A stretch of 64,000 nucleotides of DNA from Planctomycetota bacterium (lineage in GTDB: Bacteria; Planctomycetota; PUPC01; DSUN01). Position 1 is the stretch's first letter, and the number at the start of each line of letters is the position of its first letter. The stretch is from contig DAOOIT010000008.1 in NCBI GenBank assembly GCA_035384565.1, positions 59,841-123,840 of the forward strand, given 5' to 3'. The notes beneath the pieces are model-generated. The model saw only the letters and a list, made by a program, of their open reading frames with translations, had not been told where the DNA came from and did not search any database. The position numbers and the translations under genes are program-made. This document shows, in pieces, positions 43,242 to 54,837 of this stretch.

Positions 43242-45518
43242 ATGAACAACGCGCTCGGCATGCGCCGCGCCCTCCTGCTCGTGGCGGCTCTCGCACTCGG
43301 CGCCTCGACCCACGCCGATGTGGTGCGCCTCAAGAACGGCAACGTGCTCGAAGGCAAGATCATCGCCGAAACCTCGAAGGAACTGCGCATCCGCACCGCC
43401 AGCGCGTCCGAACTCACGGTGCCCCGCGACCAGGTGGCCGAGATCGAAAAGGGCGAGGCGCCGTTCGAAATCTACAAGAAGCGCGCCGCCGCCCTGAAGG
43501 AGGACGACGCCGCCGGCCACCACGCCCTGGCCGACTACTGCCTCGAGCATCGCCTCCTGCCCGAGGCGATCGCCGAACTGCGGCGGGTGCTCGAACTCGA
43601 GAAGGACAACCCCGCGGCCCTGGCCAAGCTCCGGCCGCTGCTCGACCAGCGCGCGCAGCCGCTCCTCGGCCAGGCGAAGCGCCTCCAGGAGCAGGGCCAG
43701 TTCGAGGAGGCCGAAGAGCCGCTCATCGCCATCCTCGAGCAGTACCCCGACAGCTCGTTCGCAGCCGCGGCCCAGCACCACCTGGCCCTGGGCTTCGCCG
43801 CGCGCAAGCAGTACGACATGGCGCTGACACGCTGGCGCCGCGCCCTGGCGCTCGACGGGAAGCTCATCGAGGCCTACGAGGGCGCCGCCCAGGCCGCCGC
43901 CGAAACAGGGCAGTGGGCCGACGCCATCGCCTTCACCGAACGCGCCCTCGAGAACGCGAAGGACGTCGCCCACGCCGCGCGCCTGCGCGAACGCGCCGAC
44001 GCGCTCCGCCACCTGGCGAAACTCCAGGAACAGGACGCCGACCCCAAGACTCGCGACGCCAGCCGCCTGGCCGCCGAGGCCCGCGTGATGATGCAGCTGG
44101 GCCAGCGCGAGCGCGCCTTCGCCCGCTACCAGGACGCCTACGACGCGGGCGCGCGCGACCCCGAGCTGCTGAAGCTCCTGTGCGACTACAACGAGCGGCA
44201 CGGCCGCGTGCGCCTGGCGCTCGAGATCTACCAGCACCTGGTCGCCGCCAACCCCGCAGACGACGAGCTGGTGCGCCGCCGCGCCCGCGTCGAGCAGCTC
44301 CTCCTCGCGCCGAGAGCCTTCGCCACCCGCGACAAGGCCGAGCGCGAGCGCCTGCTCTTCCGCATCGCGCGCAGCGGCGCCTCCTTCGAGGCCATCCAGG
44401 GCGCCCTGGCCGAATGCACCGAGCGCGAGCCGCAGAAGTCCGGCATGGTCGAGGGCGCCTTCCTGGTGGACGAGTTGCTCGCCCGCGCCGCCTACGTGGC
44501 CTATGTGCCCAAGACCTACGACCCGCGGCGCCCCTGGCCCCTCATCCTCGCCTTCCACCGCGACGGCGAGACGGCCAAGGAGCACTACTACAACTGGGAA
44601 ACCATCGCGGCCTCCGACCGCGCCATCCTCTTCTTCCCCGCGTGCCCCGCCAAGGCCGGCTGGCGTCCCGCGCACCTCAACGTCGTCCTCTCCGCCCTCC
44701 GGCACGCCACCAAAATCTACAACATTGACACCAACCGCGTCTATGCCGCCGGCACAGGGTCGGGAGGCTCGCTCGCCTGGGCCGCCGCCGTCCGCTGGCC
44801 CGACCGCTTCGCCGCCCTCGCCGTGCGCAACGCCCCCCTCGACGAGGTGAGCCGCCTCTACCTGCGCTCCACCGTCAACCTGCCCACGTACCTCCTGGTC
44901 AGCCAGCACGCCATGCCCGACGTCATCGGCTCGCACCGCGAAGCCTACAAGGCGATGGACGACTGGGGCTACGACGTCCAGCGCGAGGAGGTGCCCGGCT
45001 ACGCGCGCAACCCCTCGCTGCCCGAGCTGAACACCAAGGTCATCGCCTGGCTGGAGAGCAAGGCGCGCAACCCCTACACCTCGCGGGTGCGCCTCGTCAG
45101 CTTCGAGGCCGCCAACGCCGCCGCCTACTGGGTCGCCATCGAGCGCTTCGCGCCCACCGTCTTCGACCCCGACCGCCGCCTCAGCTTCCGCGCCCCGCTC
45201 GGGCAGGAATACAGCCCCGAGCAGATGCAGATGATCTACCTCGGCGAAATGGCCAAGACCCTGGGGCAGGTCATCGCCGCCGTCGCCCCTGGCAACCGCA
45301 TCAACCTCGTCACGAAGCACATCGAGGAACTCACCGTCTACCTCGACGACCGGATGGTGGACCTCGAGAAGCCCGTACGCATCGTGGCCAACGGCGAGGT
45401 CGTCTTCCAGGGCCAGGCCCAGCGCTCGATCGAGCAGCTCTTCGAGAGCGCGCGCTTCCACCGCGACCCCCGCCTGTGCTACGCCGCCGCGGTGCGCGTC
45501 AAAGTCCGCGACAAGTGA
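43242..45518 (+). CDS. Exported TPR protein with C-terminal alpha/beta hydrolase
   Basis: 758 residues. A signal peptide (MNNALGMRRALLLVAALALG) is followed by an SH3/Sm-like small beta domain (VVRLKNGNVLEGKIIAET) and several TPR-like helices up to residue 330. The hydrolase domain begins near residue 415: YVAYVPKTYDPRRPWPLILA, a nucleophile Ser in YAAGTGSGGSLAWAAA, and LPTYLLVSQHAMPD. It resembles PHB-depolymerase-like esterases. The C-terminal 130 residues are unassigned. Catalytic Asp and His are not certain. It has its own promoter with no leader. Confidence 0.82.
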   Translation: MNNALGMRRALLLVAALALGASTHADVVRLKNGNVLEGKIIAETSKELRIRTASASELTVPRDQVAEIEKGEAPFEIYKKRAAALKEDDAAGHHALADYCLEHRLLPEAIAELRRVLELEKDNPAALAKLRPLLDQRAQPLLGQAKRLQEQGQFEEAEEPLIAILEQYPDSSFAAAAQHHLALGFAARKQYDMALTRWRRALALDGKLIEAYEGAAQAAAETGQWADAIAFTERALENAKDVAHAARLRERADALRHLAKLQEQDADPKTRDASRLAAEARVMMQLGQRERAFARYQDAYDAGARDPELLKLLCDYNERHGRVRLALEIYQHLVAANPADDELVRRRARVEQLLLAPRAFATRDKAERERLLFRIARSGASFEAIQGALAECTEREPQKSGMVEGAFLVDELLARAAYVAYVPKTYDPRRPWPLILAFHRDGETAKEHYYNWETIAASDRAILFFPACPAKAGWRPAHLNVVLSALRHATKIYNIDTNRVYAAGTGSGGSLAWAAAVRWPDRFAALAVRNAPLDEVSRLYLRSTVNLPTYLLVSQHAMPDVIGSHREAYKAMDDWGYDVQREEVPGYARNPSLPELNTKVIAWLESKARNPYTSRVRLVSFEAANAAAYWVAIERFAPTVFDPDRRLSFRAPLGQEYSPEQMQMIYLGEMAKTLGQVIAAVAPGNRINLVTKHIEELTVYLDDRMVDLEKPVRIVANGEVVFQGQAQRSIEQLFESARFHRDPRLCYAAAVRVKVRDK

Positions 45519-45647
45519 GGCAGCCGCGCACAAGCCTCCGGCCCCCCCCCTCCCTTACCCGCCGCTATCGCGCGGGTGTTGCAGAGCGGGCGAGCCTCTC
45601 TAACCTTATATGCAGCCATATCTTACGCACTCCGACCATTCCCCCTC

Positions 45648-45765
45648 CCATACTTGCTCATCCCCCGGATGAGCGAGCATGGCCGGAACCGCGAGAATCG
45701 CCAATCCTCGCCCTTCTACCCATGCTGTATCACTTCCCTCCTCACAGGGTTGATACAGCATGGGC
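45648..45765. repeat. Structured dispersed repeat, copy B
   Basis: Two hairpins flank a core shared with copy A at 15851. Hairpin 1: CCATACTTGCTCATCC (45648-45663) with 45667-45682, 14 of 16 paired. Hairpin 2: CCCATGCTGTATCA (45719-45732) with 45751-45764, perfect 14 bp around an 18-nt loop. The first arm is identical to copy A; the second has a different sequence but both its sides changed together. It lies in a 650-nt spacer without genes. Confidence 0.75.
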
Positions 45766-45984
45766 AGGCTGCGCCCCCCAGGCACCCGGCAGAGCCCTCC
45801 CCAGGAACCGCCAGGTCCCCGACGAGCAGGAATGCCCACACCCTGCACCACCAGCCGCGTCCGGACCCCCAAGCCCCGAAGAACCACCTCTTGCCACGGA
45901 GCAGCCCCCAGCGGCCCGCCGCGAGTCCCTGCGATCGCAGCCACCAGCGCCCCGCCTGTGGGTGCTGCGGACAGGCTCCCGGAA

Positions 45985-46003
45985 GGCAAGCGGGACGCTT
46001 GCC
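45985..46003. terminator. Short perfect hairpin in spacer
   Basis: GGCAAGCG and CGCTTGCC around a 3-nt loop. No U-tract. Nothing else is recognised between 45766 and 46078. Confidence 0.35.
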
Positions 46004-46078
46004 GCCACGAGAGCCCCCTGAGCGCCACCGAAGCCGTTCGCCTCGAATCGTCCAGCGGCTTCCCGGGCGCAAATCGCC

Positions 46079-46107
46079 TTGCGTTTTCCCCCCCTTTTGG
46101 CTATGGT
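46079..46107 (+). promoter_or_regulatory. Promoter for guaA
   Basis: TTGCGT (46079-46084) and TATGGT (46102-46107), 17-bp spacer; AGGAGAA precedes GTG 46167. Confidence 0.5.
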
Positions 46108-46166
46108 GTTCGGCAGCCGTTGCCGTGGGCGTACCGCGATAGCACCAGAGCACAGGAGAACACAGG

Positions 46167-47102
46167 GTGGACTGCAAGGCGTTCGTGCGCGAGCAGGTCG
46201 AGGACATCCGTCGCACGGTGGGCGATGCGACGGTCATCAGCGCGCTGTCGGGCGGCGTGGATAGCTCGGTGGTCACCGTGCTGGGCCATCGGGCCCTGGG
46301 CAACCAGATGAAGACGATCTTCATTGACGACGGCCTGATGCGCCAGGACGAGCCCAAGCAGGTGAAGGCGATCTTCGCCAAGCTCGGCATCCGGGTGAGC
46401 CTGCTCGACGAGAAGAAGCGCTTCTTCGACGCCTTCCGGGGGCTCACCGACCCCGAGGAGAAGCGCAAGGCGTTCCGCGACACCTTCTACAAGGTCTTCG
46501 GCGAGGCCGTGAGGGCCTCGGGCGCCCGCTTCCTGCTCCAGGGCACCATCGCGCCCGACATCCTCGAGACGAAGAAGGGCGTGAAGACCCAGCACAATGT
46601 GCTCGCGCAGATCGGCATTGACCCCAGGAGCGGCTACGGCTTCGGCGTCGTCGAGCCGATCAAGACCCTCTACAAGCCCGACGTGCGCCGCGTGGCGAAG
46701 TTCCTCGGCCTCCCGCCGGCCATCGCGCAGCGGATGCCGTTCCCCGGCCCGGGCCTCTCCGCGCGATGCATGGGCGAGGTCACCCCCGAGCGCATCGCCA
46801 TCGTGCGCAAGGCCTGCCTCATCGTCGAGCAGGAGATGAAAGGCAGCAAGGCCTTCCAGGTGTTCGGCGTCCTGCTCGCCGACCGGCCCACGGGCATCAC
46901 ACGGGACGGCCGCCGCCGCGAGGGCGACGCCGTAGCCATCCGCTGCGTGGACTCCGAGAAGGCCGTGCTGGCCACGCCCACCCGGGTGTCGTGGGCCAAG
47001 CTCCTGCGCATGCGCGACCGCATCCTCCAGGAGATCCCCAGCGTGACCAAGGTGCTCTACGACTTGACCCCCAAGCCCCCGAGCACGATCGAATACATCT
47101 GA
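46167..47102 (+). CDS. guaA: GMP synthetase, ATP-pyrophosphatase subunit without glutaminase domain
   Basis: 311 residues from GTG 46167. Standard bacterial GuaA has about 525 residues with a class I glutaminase in front; here that part is absent. The ATP-PPase P-loop SALSGGVDSSVVTVLG is at residues 24-39, followed by FIDDGLMRQDE, LLQGTIAPDILE, MPFPGPGLSARCMGEV and the dimerisation end PKPPSTIEYI. The stretch before it in the genome is non-coding, so no glutaminase subunit is adjacent. It would amidate XMP with ammonia, or with a glutaminase encoded elsewhere, as in archaea. It precedes carA and carB. Confidence 0.93.
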   Translation: MDCKAFVREQVEDIRRTVGDATVISALSGGVDSSVVTVLGHRALGNQMKTIFIDDGLMRQDEPKQVKAIFAKLGIRVSLLDEKKRFFDAFRGLTDPEEKRKAFRDTFYKVFGEAVRASGARFLLQGTIAPDILETKKGVKTQHNVLAQIGIDPRSGYGFGVVEPIKTLYKPDVRRVAKFLGLPPAIAQRMPFPGPGLSARCMGEVTPERIAIVRKACLIVEQEMKGSKAFQVFGVLLADRPTGITRDGRRREGDAVAIRCVDSEKAVLATPTRVSWAKLLRMRDRILQEIPSVTKVLYDLTPKPPSTIEYI

Positions 47103-47125
47103 TGCACGTTTCTACGAACGCATGT

Positions 47126-47226
47126 GGGGATGATTGGATGAATGGATGGCTGGATGGATGCCAGAAGAGCATGGCACGGCTCTTCGCCTTTCATCCATCC
47201 ACTCCTCCCTCCATCCACTCATCCCC
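47126..47226. repeat. Inverted-repeat element upstream of carA
   Basis: A GGATGAATGGATGG-rich left half (from 47126) folds onto a CCATCCATCC-rich right half (to 47226) with about 80 percent pairing over some 45 bp. AAGAGC/GCTCTT closes the stem. It is related, in opposite orientation, to the element at 48322. Confidence 0.7.
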
Positions 47227-47250
47227 TCCAGAAGGGAAGGGCGAATCCTG

Positions 47251-48321
47251 ATGCCCCAGAAGGCGATTCTCCTGCTGGCAGACGGCACCGCGTTCGACGG
47301 AGTGGCTCTGGGCGCGGTGGGCGAGGCAGCCGGCGAGCTCGTGCTCTACACGGGCGTCGTCGGCTACCAGGAAGTGGTCACGAACCCCTCCTACCGCGGC
47401 ACACTGGTCACCTTCACCTACCCCATCATCGGCAGCTATGGGGTGAACGACGAGGACAACGAGTCGCCGGCCGTCCATACCCGCGGCGTCGTCGTCCGCG
47501 ACTACAGCGCCACCGTGTCCAACTTTCGCGCCACCGGCACGTTCGAGGACCTGCTGCGGAAGAACGGCGTGGTGGGCATCCGCGAGGTGGACACGCGGGC
47601 CGTGGCCGTCCACCTGCGCGAGCACGGCGAGATGCGCGCGATGATCGCGCCGGCCGACGCCGACCGCGCGGCGCTCGCCGAGAAGCTCCAGGCCACGCCC
47701 TCGCCCTTTGCGGCCGACCTGGTGAAGGACCTGCCGGCCGAGCCCGGCCGCGCGCCCGTCGAAGGAGCCAGGCACCGCGTGACCGTGGTGGACCTCGGCG
47801 TCACCCGCAGCCTCCTTGCGCAACTGGCGCACCTCGGCTGCGCTGTGCACGTGGCGCCCGCGGCCGCCTCGGTGGCGAGCCTCCTCGCCGCCAGGCCCGA
47901 TGCCGTGGTGCTGGCGGGCGGCCCGGGCGACCCGCGCGCGCTCGGCTATGCGGCCGAGACGGCTCGCGCGCTGCTCGGCAACACGCCGCTGCTCGGCATC
48001 GGCCTCGGCCACCAGGTGCTGGCGCTGGCACTCGGCGCCAAGGTGCGCCGCCTGAAGCTCGGCCATCGCGGCGTCAACTACCCCGTGCGGCGCCTGACCG
48101 ACCGGCACTGCGACATCACCGTCCAGCACCACAGCTTCGTGGTAGACGACGCGGCCGTGCCCCCCGCCGTCGAGATCACCCACGTCAACGTCAACGACCA
48201 GACCGTCGAGGGCATCCGCAGCCAGGCGGCGCCCGCCTGGGGCGTGCAGTTCCACCCGACGCCCGACGAGCACGGGCGGCCGAGCAAGATATTGGAGCGA
48301 TTGGTGGTGCAGGGCGAGTAA
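47251..48321 (+). CDS. carA: Carbamoyl-phosphate synthase small subunit with degenerate glutaminase site
   Basis: 356 residues from ATG 47251. The N-terminal CPSase domain is complete (GYQEVVTNPSYRGTLVTFTY, GVVVRDYSATVSNFR, GIREVDTRAVAVHLR). In the C-terminal class I glutaminase the nucleophile motif, normally GICLGHQ, reads LLGIGLGHQVLALALG, so the catalytic Cys is Gly251 (codon GGC, 48001-48003). The Glu of the triad is Thr337 in GVQFHPTPDEHG (codon ACG, 48259-48261); His335 remains. Glutamine hydrolysis is therefore not expected. It should still pair with CarB, using free ammonia as mammalian CPS I does. Confidence 0.93.
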   Translation: MPQKAILLLADGTAFDGVALGAVGEAAGELVLYTGVVGYQEVVTNPSYRGTLVTFTYPIIGSYGVNDEDNESPAVHTRGVVVRDYSATVSNFRATGTFEDLLRKNGVVGIREVDTRAVAVHLREHGEMRAMIAPADADRAALAEKLQATPSPFAADLVKDLPAEPGRAPVEGARHRVTVVDLGVTRSLLAQLAHLGCAVHVAPAAASVASLLAARPDAVVLAGGPGDPRALGYAAETARALLGNTPLLGIGLGHQVLALALGAKVRRLKLGHRGVNYPVRRLTDRHCDITVQHHSFVVDDAAVPPAVEITHVNVNDQTVEGIRSQAAPAWGVQFHPTPDEHGRPSKILERLVVQGE

Positions 48322-48420
48322 GAGGATGGCTGGATGAATGGATGATTGGATGGATGAGGGGCGTGCGGCCTTCCGCTCCTTCTGGCGTCCATTCACCCAT
48401 CCGCTCATCCATTCATCCTC
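48322..48420. repeat. Inverted-repeat element between carA and carB
   Basis: GGATGGCTGGATGAATGG (from 48324) folds on CCATCCGCTCATCCATTC-type sequence ending 48420. Its reverse complement carries the GCCAGAAGGAGC core that matches GCCAGAAGAGC in the 47126 element, so the two are inverted copies. Confidence 0.7.
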
Positions 48421-48457
48421 CCCAAGTTCCGTCACGAGCACGAAGGGGTGATTCACC

Positions 48458-51769
<3,312 letters not shown>

Positions 51770-51856
51770 GCCACGCCCAGCGAGGCCCCTGTCCGCAACG
51801 GCGGCTCGCCCCCCAGGATGCCTGCCCTCTCCCCCTCGGAACGGGCCGAGGCCCAT

Positions 51857-51885
51857 TTGCTCAGGGCCGCCCTGATTCGTATGAT
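51857..51885 (+). promoter_or_regulatory. Promoter for the phosphofructokinase
   Basis: TTGCTC (51857-51862) and TATGAT (51880-51885), 17-bp spacer. Confidence 0.5.
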
Positions 51886-51979
51886 AGTGGGACCGCGAAG
51901 GGCTGGGCAGCCGAGCCGTGGCGCGGCTGGCTCATTCGACGGCCTCTCGAGAGCACCGGCAATAGAGGAGACAGCGCAG

Positions 51980-53269
51980 ATGGCAGAGCAGAAGGGCAAG
52001 CTGGGCATCCTGGTCGGCGGCGGGCCGGCCCCGGGCATCAACGGCGTCATCGGGGCGGCCACCATCGAAGCCATTCAGAACGGCCTCGAGGTCGTCGGCA
52101 TCTACGACGGCTTCAAGTGGCTGATGCAAGGCGACACCACGCACACCACGCCCCTGACGATCGGCGACGTGTCGCAGGCCCGCGTGCGCGGCGGCTCCAT
52201 TCTGCACACCTCGCGCGAGGCGCCCACCAAGAAGCCCGAGACGCTGGCCAACGTGGTGAAGGCCCTCGACACCCTGGGCGTTCGCTACCTCGTGACCATC
52301 GGCGGCGACGACACGGCGTCCAGCGCCATCCAGGTCGCCAAGGCCTCCGGCGGCAAGCTCCGCATCGCCCACACGCCGAAGACCATTGACAACGACCTGC
52401 CGCTGCCCGCGCAGGCGCCCACGTTCGGCTTCCAGACCGCCCGCACCCTGGCCGCGGAACTCGTCCGCAACCTGGTCGAGGATGCGCGCACCACCCGCCG
52501 CTGGTACCTCGCCATCATCATGGGCCGCACCGCCGGCCACCTGGCGCTCGGCTCGGGCAACGTGGCCGGCGCCACCCTGAGCATCATCCCCGAGGAGTTC
52601 GCCGAAGGCCAGTGCTCCCTCGACCTCCTGTGCTCCATCATCGAGGCCGCCATGGCCAAGGGCAAGGCCGTGGGCCACGACTACGGCGTCGCCAGCATCG
52701 CGGAAGGCGTCGGCCTCCTCATCGCCGAGGAGATCGCGGCCAAGTACCCGAACAACCCGCTCGTCGAGTTCGAGCGCGACCCCCACGGCCACATCCGCCT
52801 GGGCGAGGTGCCGCTCGGCGTCATCATCAAGAAGGAGCTCCAGGCCCGCGCCAAGGCCCGGGGCGAGAAGATCACCATCGTGGACGTGACGATCGGCTAT
52901 GACCTGCGCTGCGCCGCACCCATCCCGTTCGACGCCGACTACACGCAGCAGCTCGGCTGGGGCGCCGTGCGCTACCTGCTCGGCATCGGCGAGGAGAGCT
53001 ACGGCAGCGAGCCGGGCGCCCTCATCTCGATTCAGGCCGGCGAGGTCGTGCCCATCCCCTTCAGCGACATCTTCGACGAGAAGACCGGCCGCGCCCCCAC
53101 CCGCCGCGTCAACATCAACTCCGACATCTACCGCGCCGCCCGCGCCAACATGATCCGCCTGGAGAAGAAGGACTTCGACGACCCCGCTCTGATCGAGAAG
53201 TGCGCCAAGGCGGCCAAGATGAGCGCCGACGACTTCCGCAAGAAGTTCGGCCCAATCGTCGGGGCCTGA
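51980..53269 (+). CDS. pfp: 6-phosphofructokinase, pyrophosphate-type
   Basis: 429 residues from ATG 51980 with GAGGAG upstream. The N-terminus LGILVGGGPAPGINGVIGAA and the two donor-site motifs mark the PPi-dependent subgroup: GGDD (residues 108-111, where ATP enzymes have GGDG) and PKTIDND (133-139, Lys where ATP enzymes have Gly). It converts fructose-6-phosphate to the 1,6-bisphosphate reversibly. Further landmarks are IIMGRTAGHLALGSG and IPEEFAEG. PPi use is predicted, not shown. Confidence 0.92.
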   Translation: MAEQKGKLGILVGGGPAPGINGVIGAATIEAIQNGLEVVGIYDGFKWLMQGDTTHTTPLTIGDVSQARVRGGSILHTSREAPTKKPETLANVVKALDTLGVRYLVTIGGDDTASSAIQVAKASGGKLRIAHTPKTIDNDLPLPAQAPTFGFQTARTLAAELVRNLVEDARTTRRWYLAIIMGRTAGHLALGSGNVAGATLSIIPEEFAEGQCSLDLLCSIIEAAMAKGKAVGHDYGVASIAEGVGLLIAEEIAAKYPNNPLVEFERDPHGHIRLGEVPLGVIIKKELQARAKARGEKITIVDVTIGYDLRCAAPIPFDADYTQQLGWGAVRYLLGIGEESYGSEPGALISIQAGEVVPIPFSDIFDEKTGRAPTRRVNINSDIYRAARANMIRLEKKDFDDPALIEKCAKAAKMSADDFRKKFGPIVGA

Positions 53270-53493
53270 GGCCGTGCGGACCGCGTTCTCGCGCAGAGGG
53301 GCAGGCGCCGCGACCGAGTCGGGCGAACCCGGCGCCCTCCAAACACCACCGCCTCCGAGGCCGGCACGCCGGCCCTCGGCGGCAACCAGCCGGCAACGCG
53401 CGGCGGCGAAGGTGATCGCGCGCCAACCCGTCGCCTGCCGGGGAAACCCCGCCTAAGCCTCCGGCCGCCCCGAAGGTGCCAGAGTAGCGCGCC

Positions 53494-54798
53494 TCACGGC
53501 GCGGCGGGCATCAGTTGCTTCAGGAAGAGGTCCACCCCAAGCGAGTGGCCGAGGACAAAGAGCAGCATGGTCGTGCCAGCCGCGGCAGGCACAGTGGCCA
53601 GCCACGAGCCGATGATGTTGCGGATCACCCGCTGGTTCACAGCGCCCAGGCCGCGCGCCAGCCCCACGCCCAGCACGGCTCCCACCACGCAATGCGAGGT
53701 CGAGACGGGCAGCCCGAGCCGCGTGCAGGAGAGCACCGTGGCGGCCGTGGCGATGCCGGTGGCCACGGCGCGCGACGGCGTGATCTCGGTGATCCCCTTG
53801 CCAATGGTCCGCATGACCGTGTAGCCGTAGGTGGCCAGCCCCAGCACGATCCCCAGGCCGCCGAGCGCGAGGATCCAGAACGGCACAGCCACGCGCATCT
53901 TCACGGTGCCTGTCTTGAGAATGTCAGCAATGGCGGCCAGCGGGCCGACCGCGTTCGCCACGTCGTTGGCGCCATGTGCGAACGACACCGAGCAGGCCGC
54001 CATGACCGCCAGAGGCACAAACAGCCGCTCGACCCGGCGCAACTGCTCGGGCAACGGCAGCCCGACCTCCCCCCGCGCCCGGTAGCGGAGGAGACGCCGC
54101 GAGACGACGGCGGCGACGAGGCTCACCAGGGCCGCGGCCAGGATGGCGCGGCCCCCCGTGGCCCACTCGGCAAACACGCTGCCCGGCTTCAGCAGGTTCT
54201 TCATCCCGTCGTAGATGGTCGCCAGGGCCACGACGAGCGTGGTGAGAAACACCATGAGCGGGGCGATGCGCGCCGCTGCCGCCAACGGCTGCGCCCTGGT
54301 CAGCACGGTGCGGAGAATGAATCGGAACAGGACGTACCCCAGCGCCAGGCCCGCCACGGGCGAAATGAACCAGCTCGACACGATCTCGAGCATCTTGCCC
54401 CAGTTCACCGAGTGGATGCCCGCGGCGACCACGCCGAAGCCGGCGACGGCGCCCACGATCGAATGCGTGGTGGAGACCGGCATGCCCAGCCACGTCGCCA
54501 CGTGCAGCCACACGGCCGAGGCGAACAGCGCGCTGGCCATGCCCAGGCAGAACACCTCGGGGTTCCGGCACAGCGCGTCGGGCGACACGATCCCCTTTCG
54601 GATCGTGTCCGTCACATCCGACCCCACGAGCACGGCCCCCGCGAACTCGCAGATGGCCGCGATCAGGATGGCCTGCCGGACCGTGATGGCGCCGGAGCCG
54701 ACGGGCGCCCCCATGGAGTTCGCCACGTCGTTCGCGCCGATCGTCCAGGCCATATACAGGCAGAGGGCGACGATGCCGCCCATGAGAAGCCACAGCAT
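53494..54798 (-). CDS. PiT-family inorganic phosphate transporter
   Basis: 434 residues with ten or more hydrophobic helices. The two inverted PiT repeats each carry the signature: WTIGANDVANSMGAPVGSGA near the N-terminus and SFAHGANDVANAVGPLAAIA near residue 275. TWLGMPVSTTHSIVGAVAG and RLGLPVSTSHCVVGAVLG mark the other conserved loops. It imports phosphate coupled to protons or sodium. The DUF47 gene just upstream in the operon, 39 nt away, is its usual partner. Confidence 0.95.
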   Translation of the reverse strand: MLWLLMGGIVALCLYMAWTIGANDVANSMGAPVGSGAITVRQAILIAAICEFAGAVLVGSDVTDTIRKGIVSPDALCRNPEVFCLGMASALFASAVWLHVATWLGMPVSTTHSIVGAVAGFGVVAAGIHSVNWGKMLEIVSSWFISPVAGLALGYVLFRFILRTVLTRAQPLAAAARIAPLMVFLTTLVVALATIYDGMKNLLKPGSVFAEWATGGRAILAAALVSLVAAVVSRRLLRYRARGEVGLPLPEQLRRVERLFVPLAVMAACSVSFAHGANDVANAVGPLAAIADILKTGTVKMRVAVPFWILALGGLGIVLGLATYGYTVMRTIGKGITEITPSRAVATGIATAATVLSCTRLGLPVSTSHCVVGAVLGVGLARGLGAVNQRVIRNIIGSWLATVPAAAGTTMLLFVLGHSLGVDLFLKQLMPAAP

Positions 54799-54837
54799 GG
54801 CGCATCCTAAGCGTGGAGGGCCAAGCCACGCGGGCGC

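Noticed and set aside
45476..46142. Open frames across the spacer upstream of guaA
   Set aside because: They run through structured repeat B and have Pro/Arg-rich products with no start signal; a missing GuaA glutaminase subunit was looked for here and not found.
47126..48420. CRISPR or tandem minisatellite from GGATGGATGG repeats
   Set aside because: The repeats are short and irregular and occur as inverted halves of a hairpin, not as spaced direct repeats.
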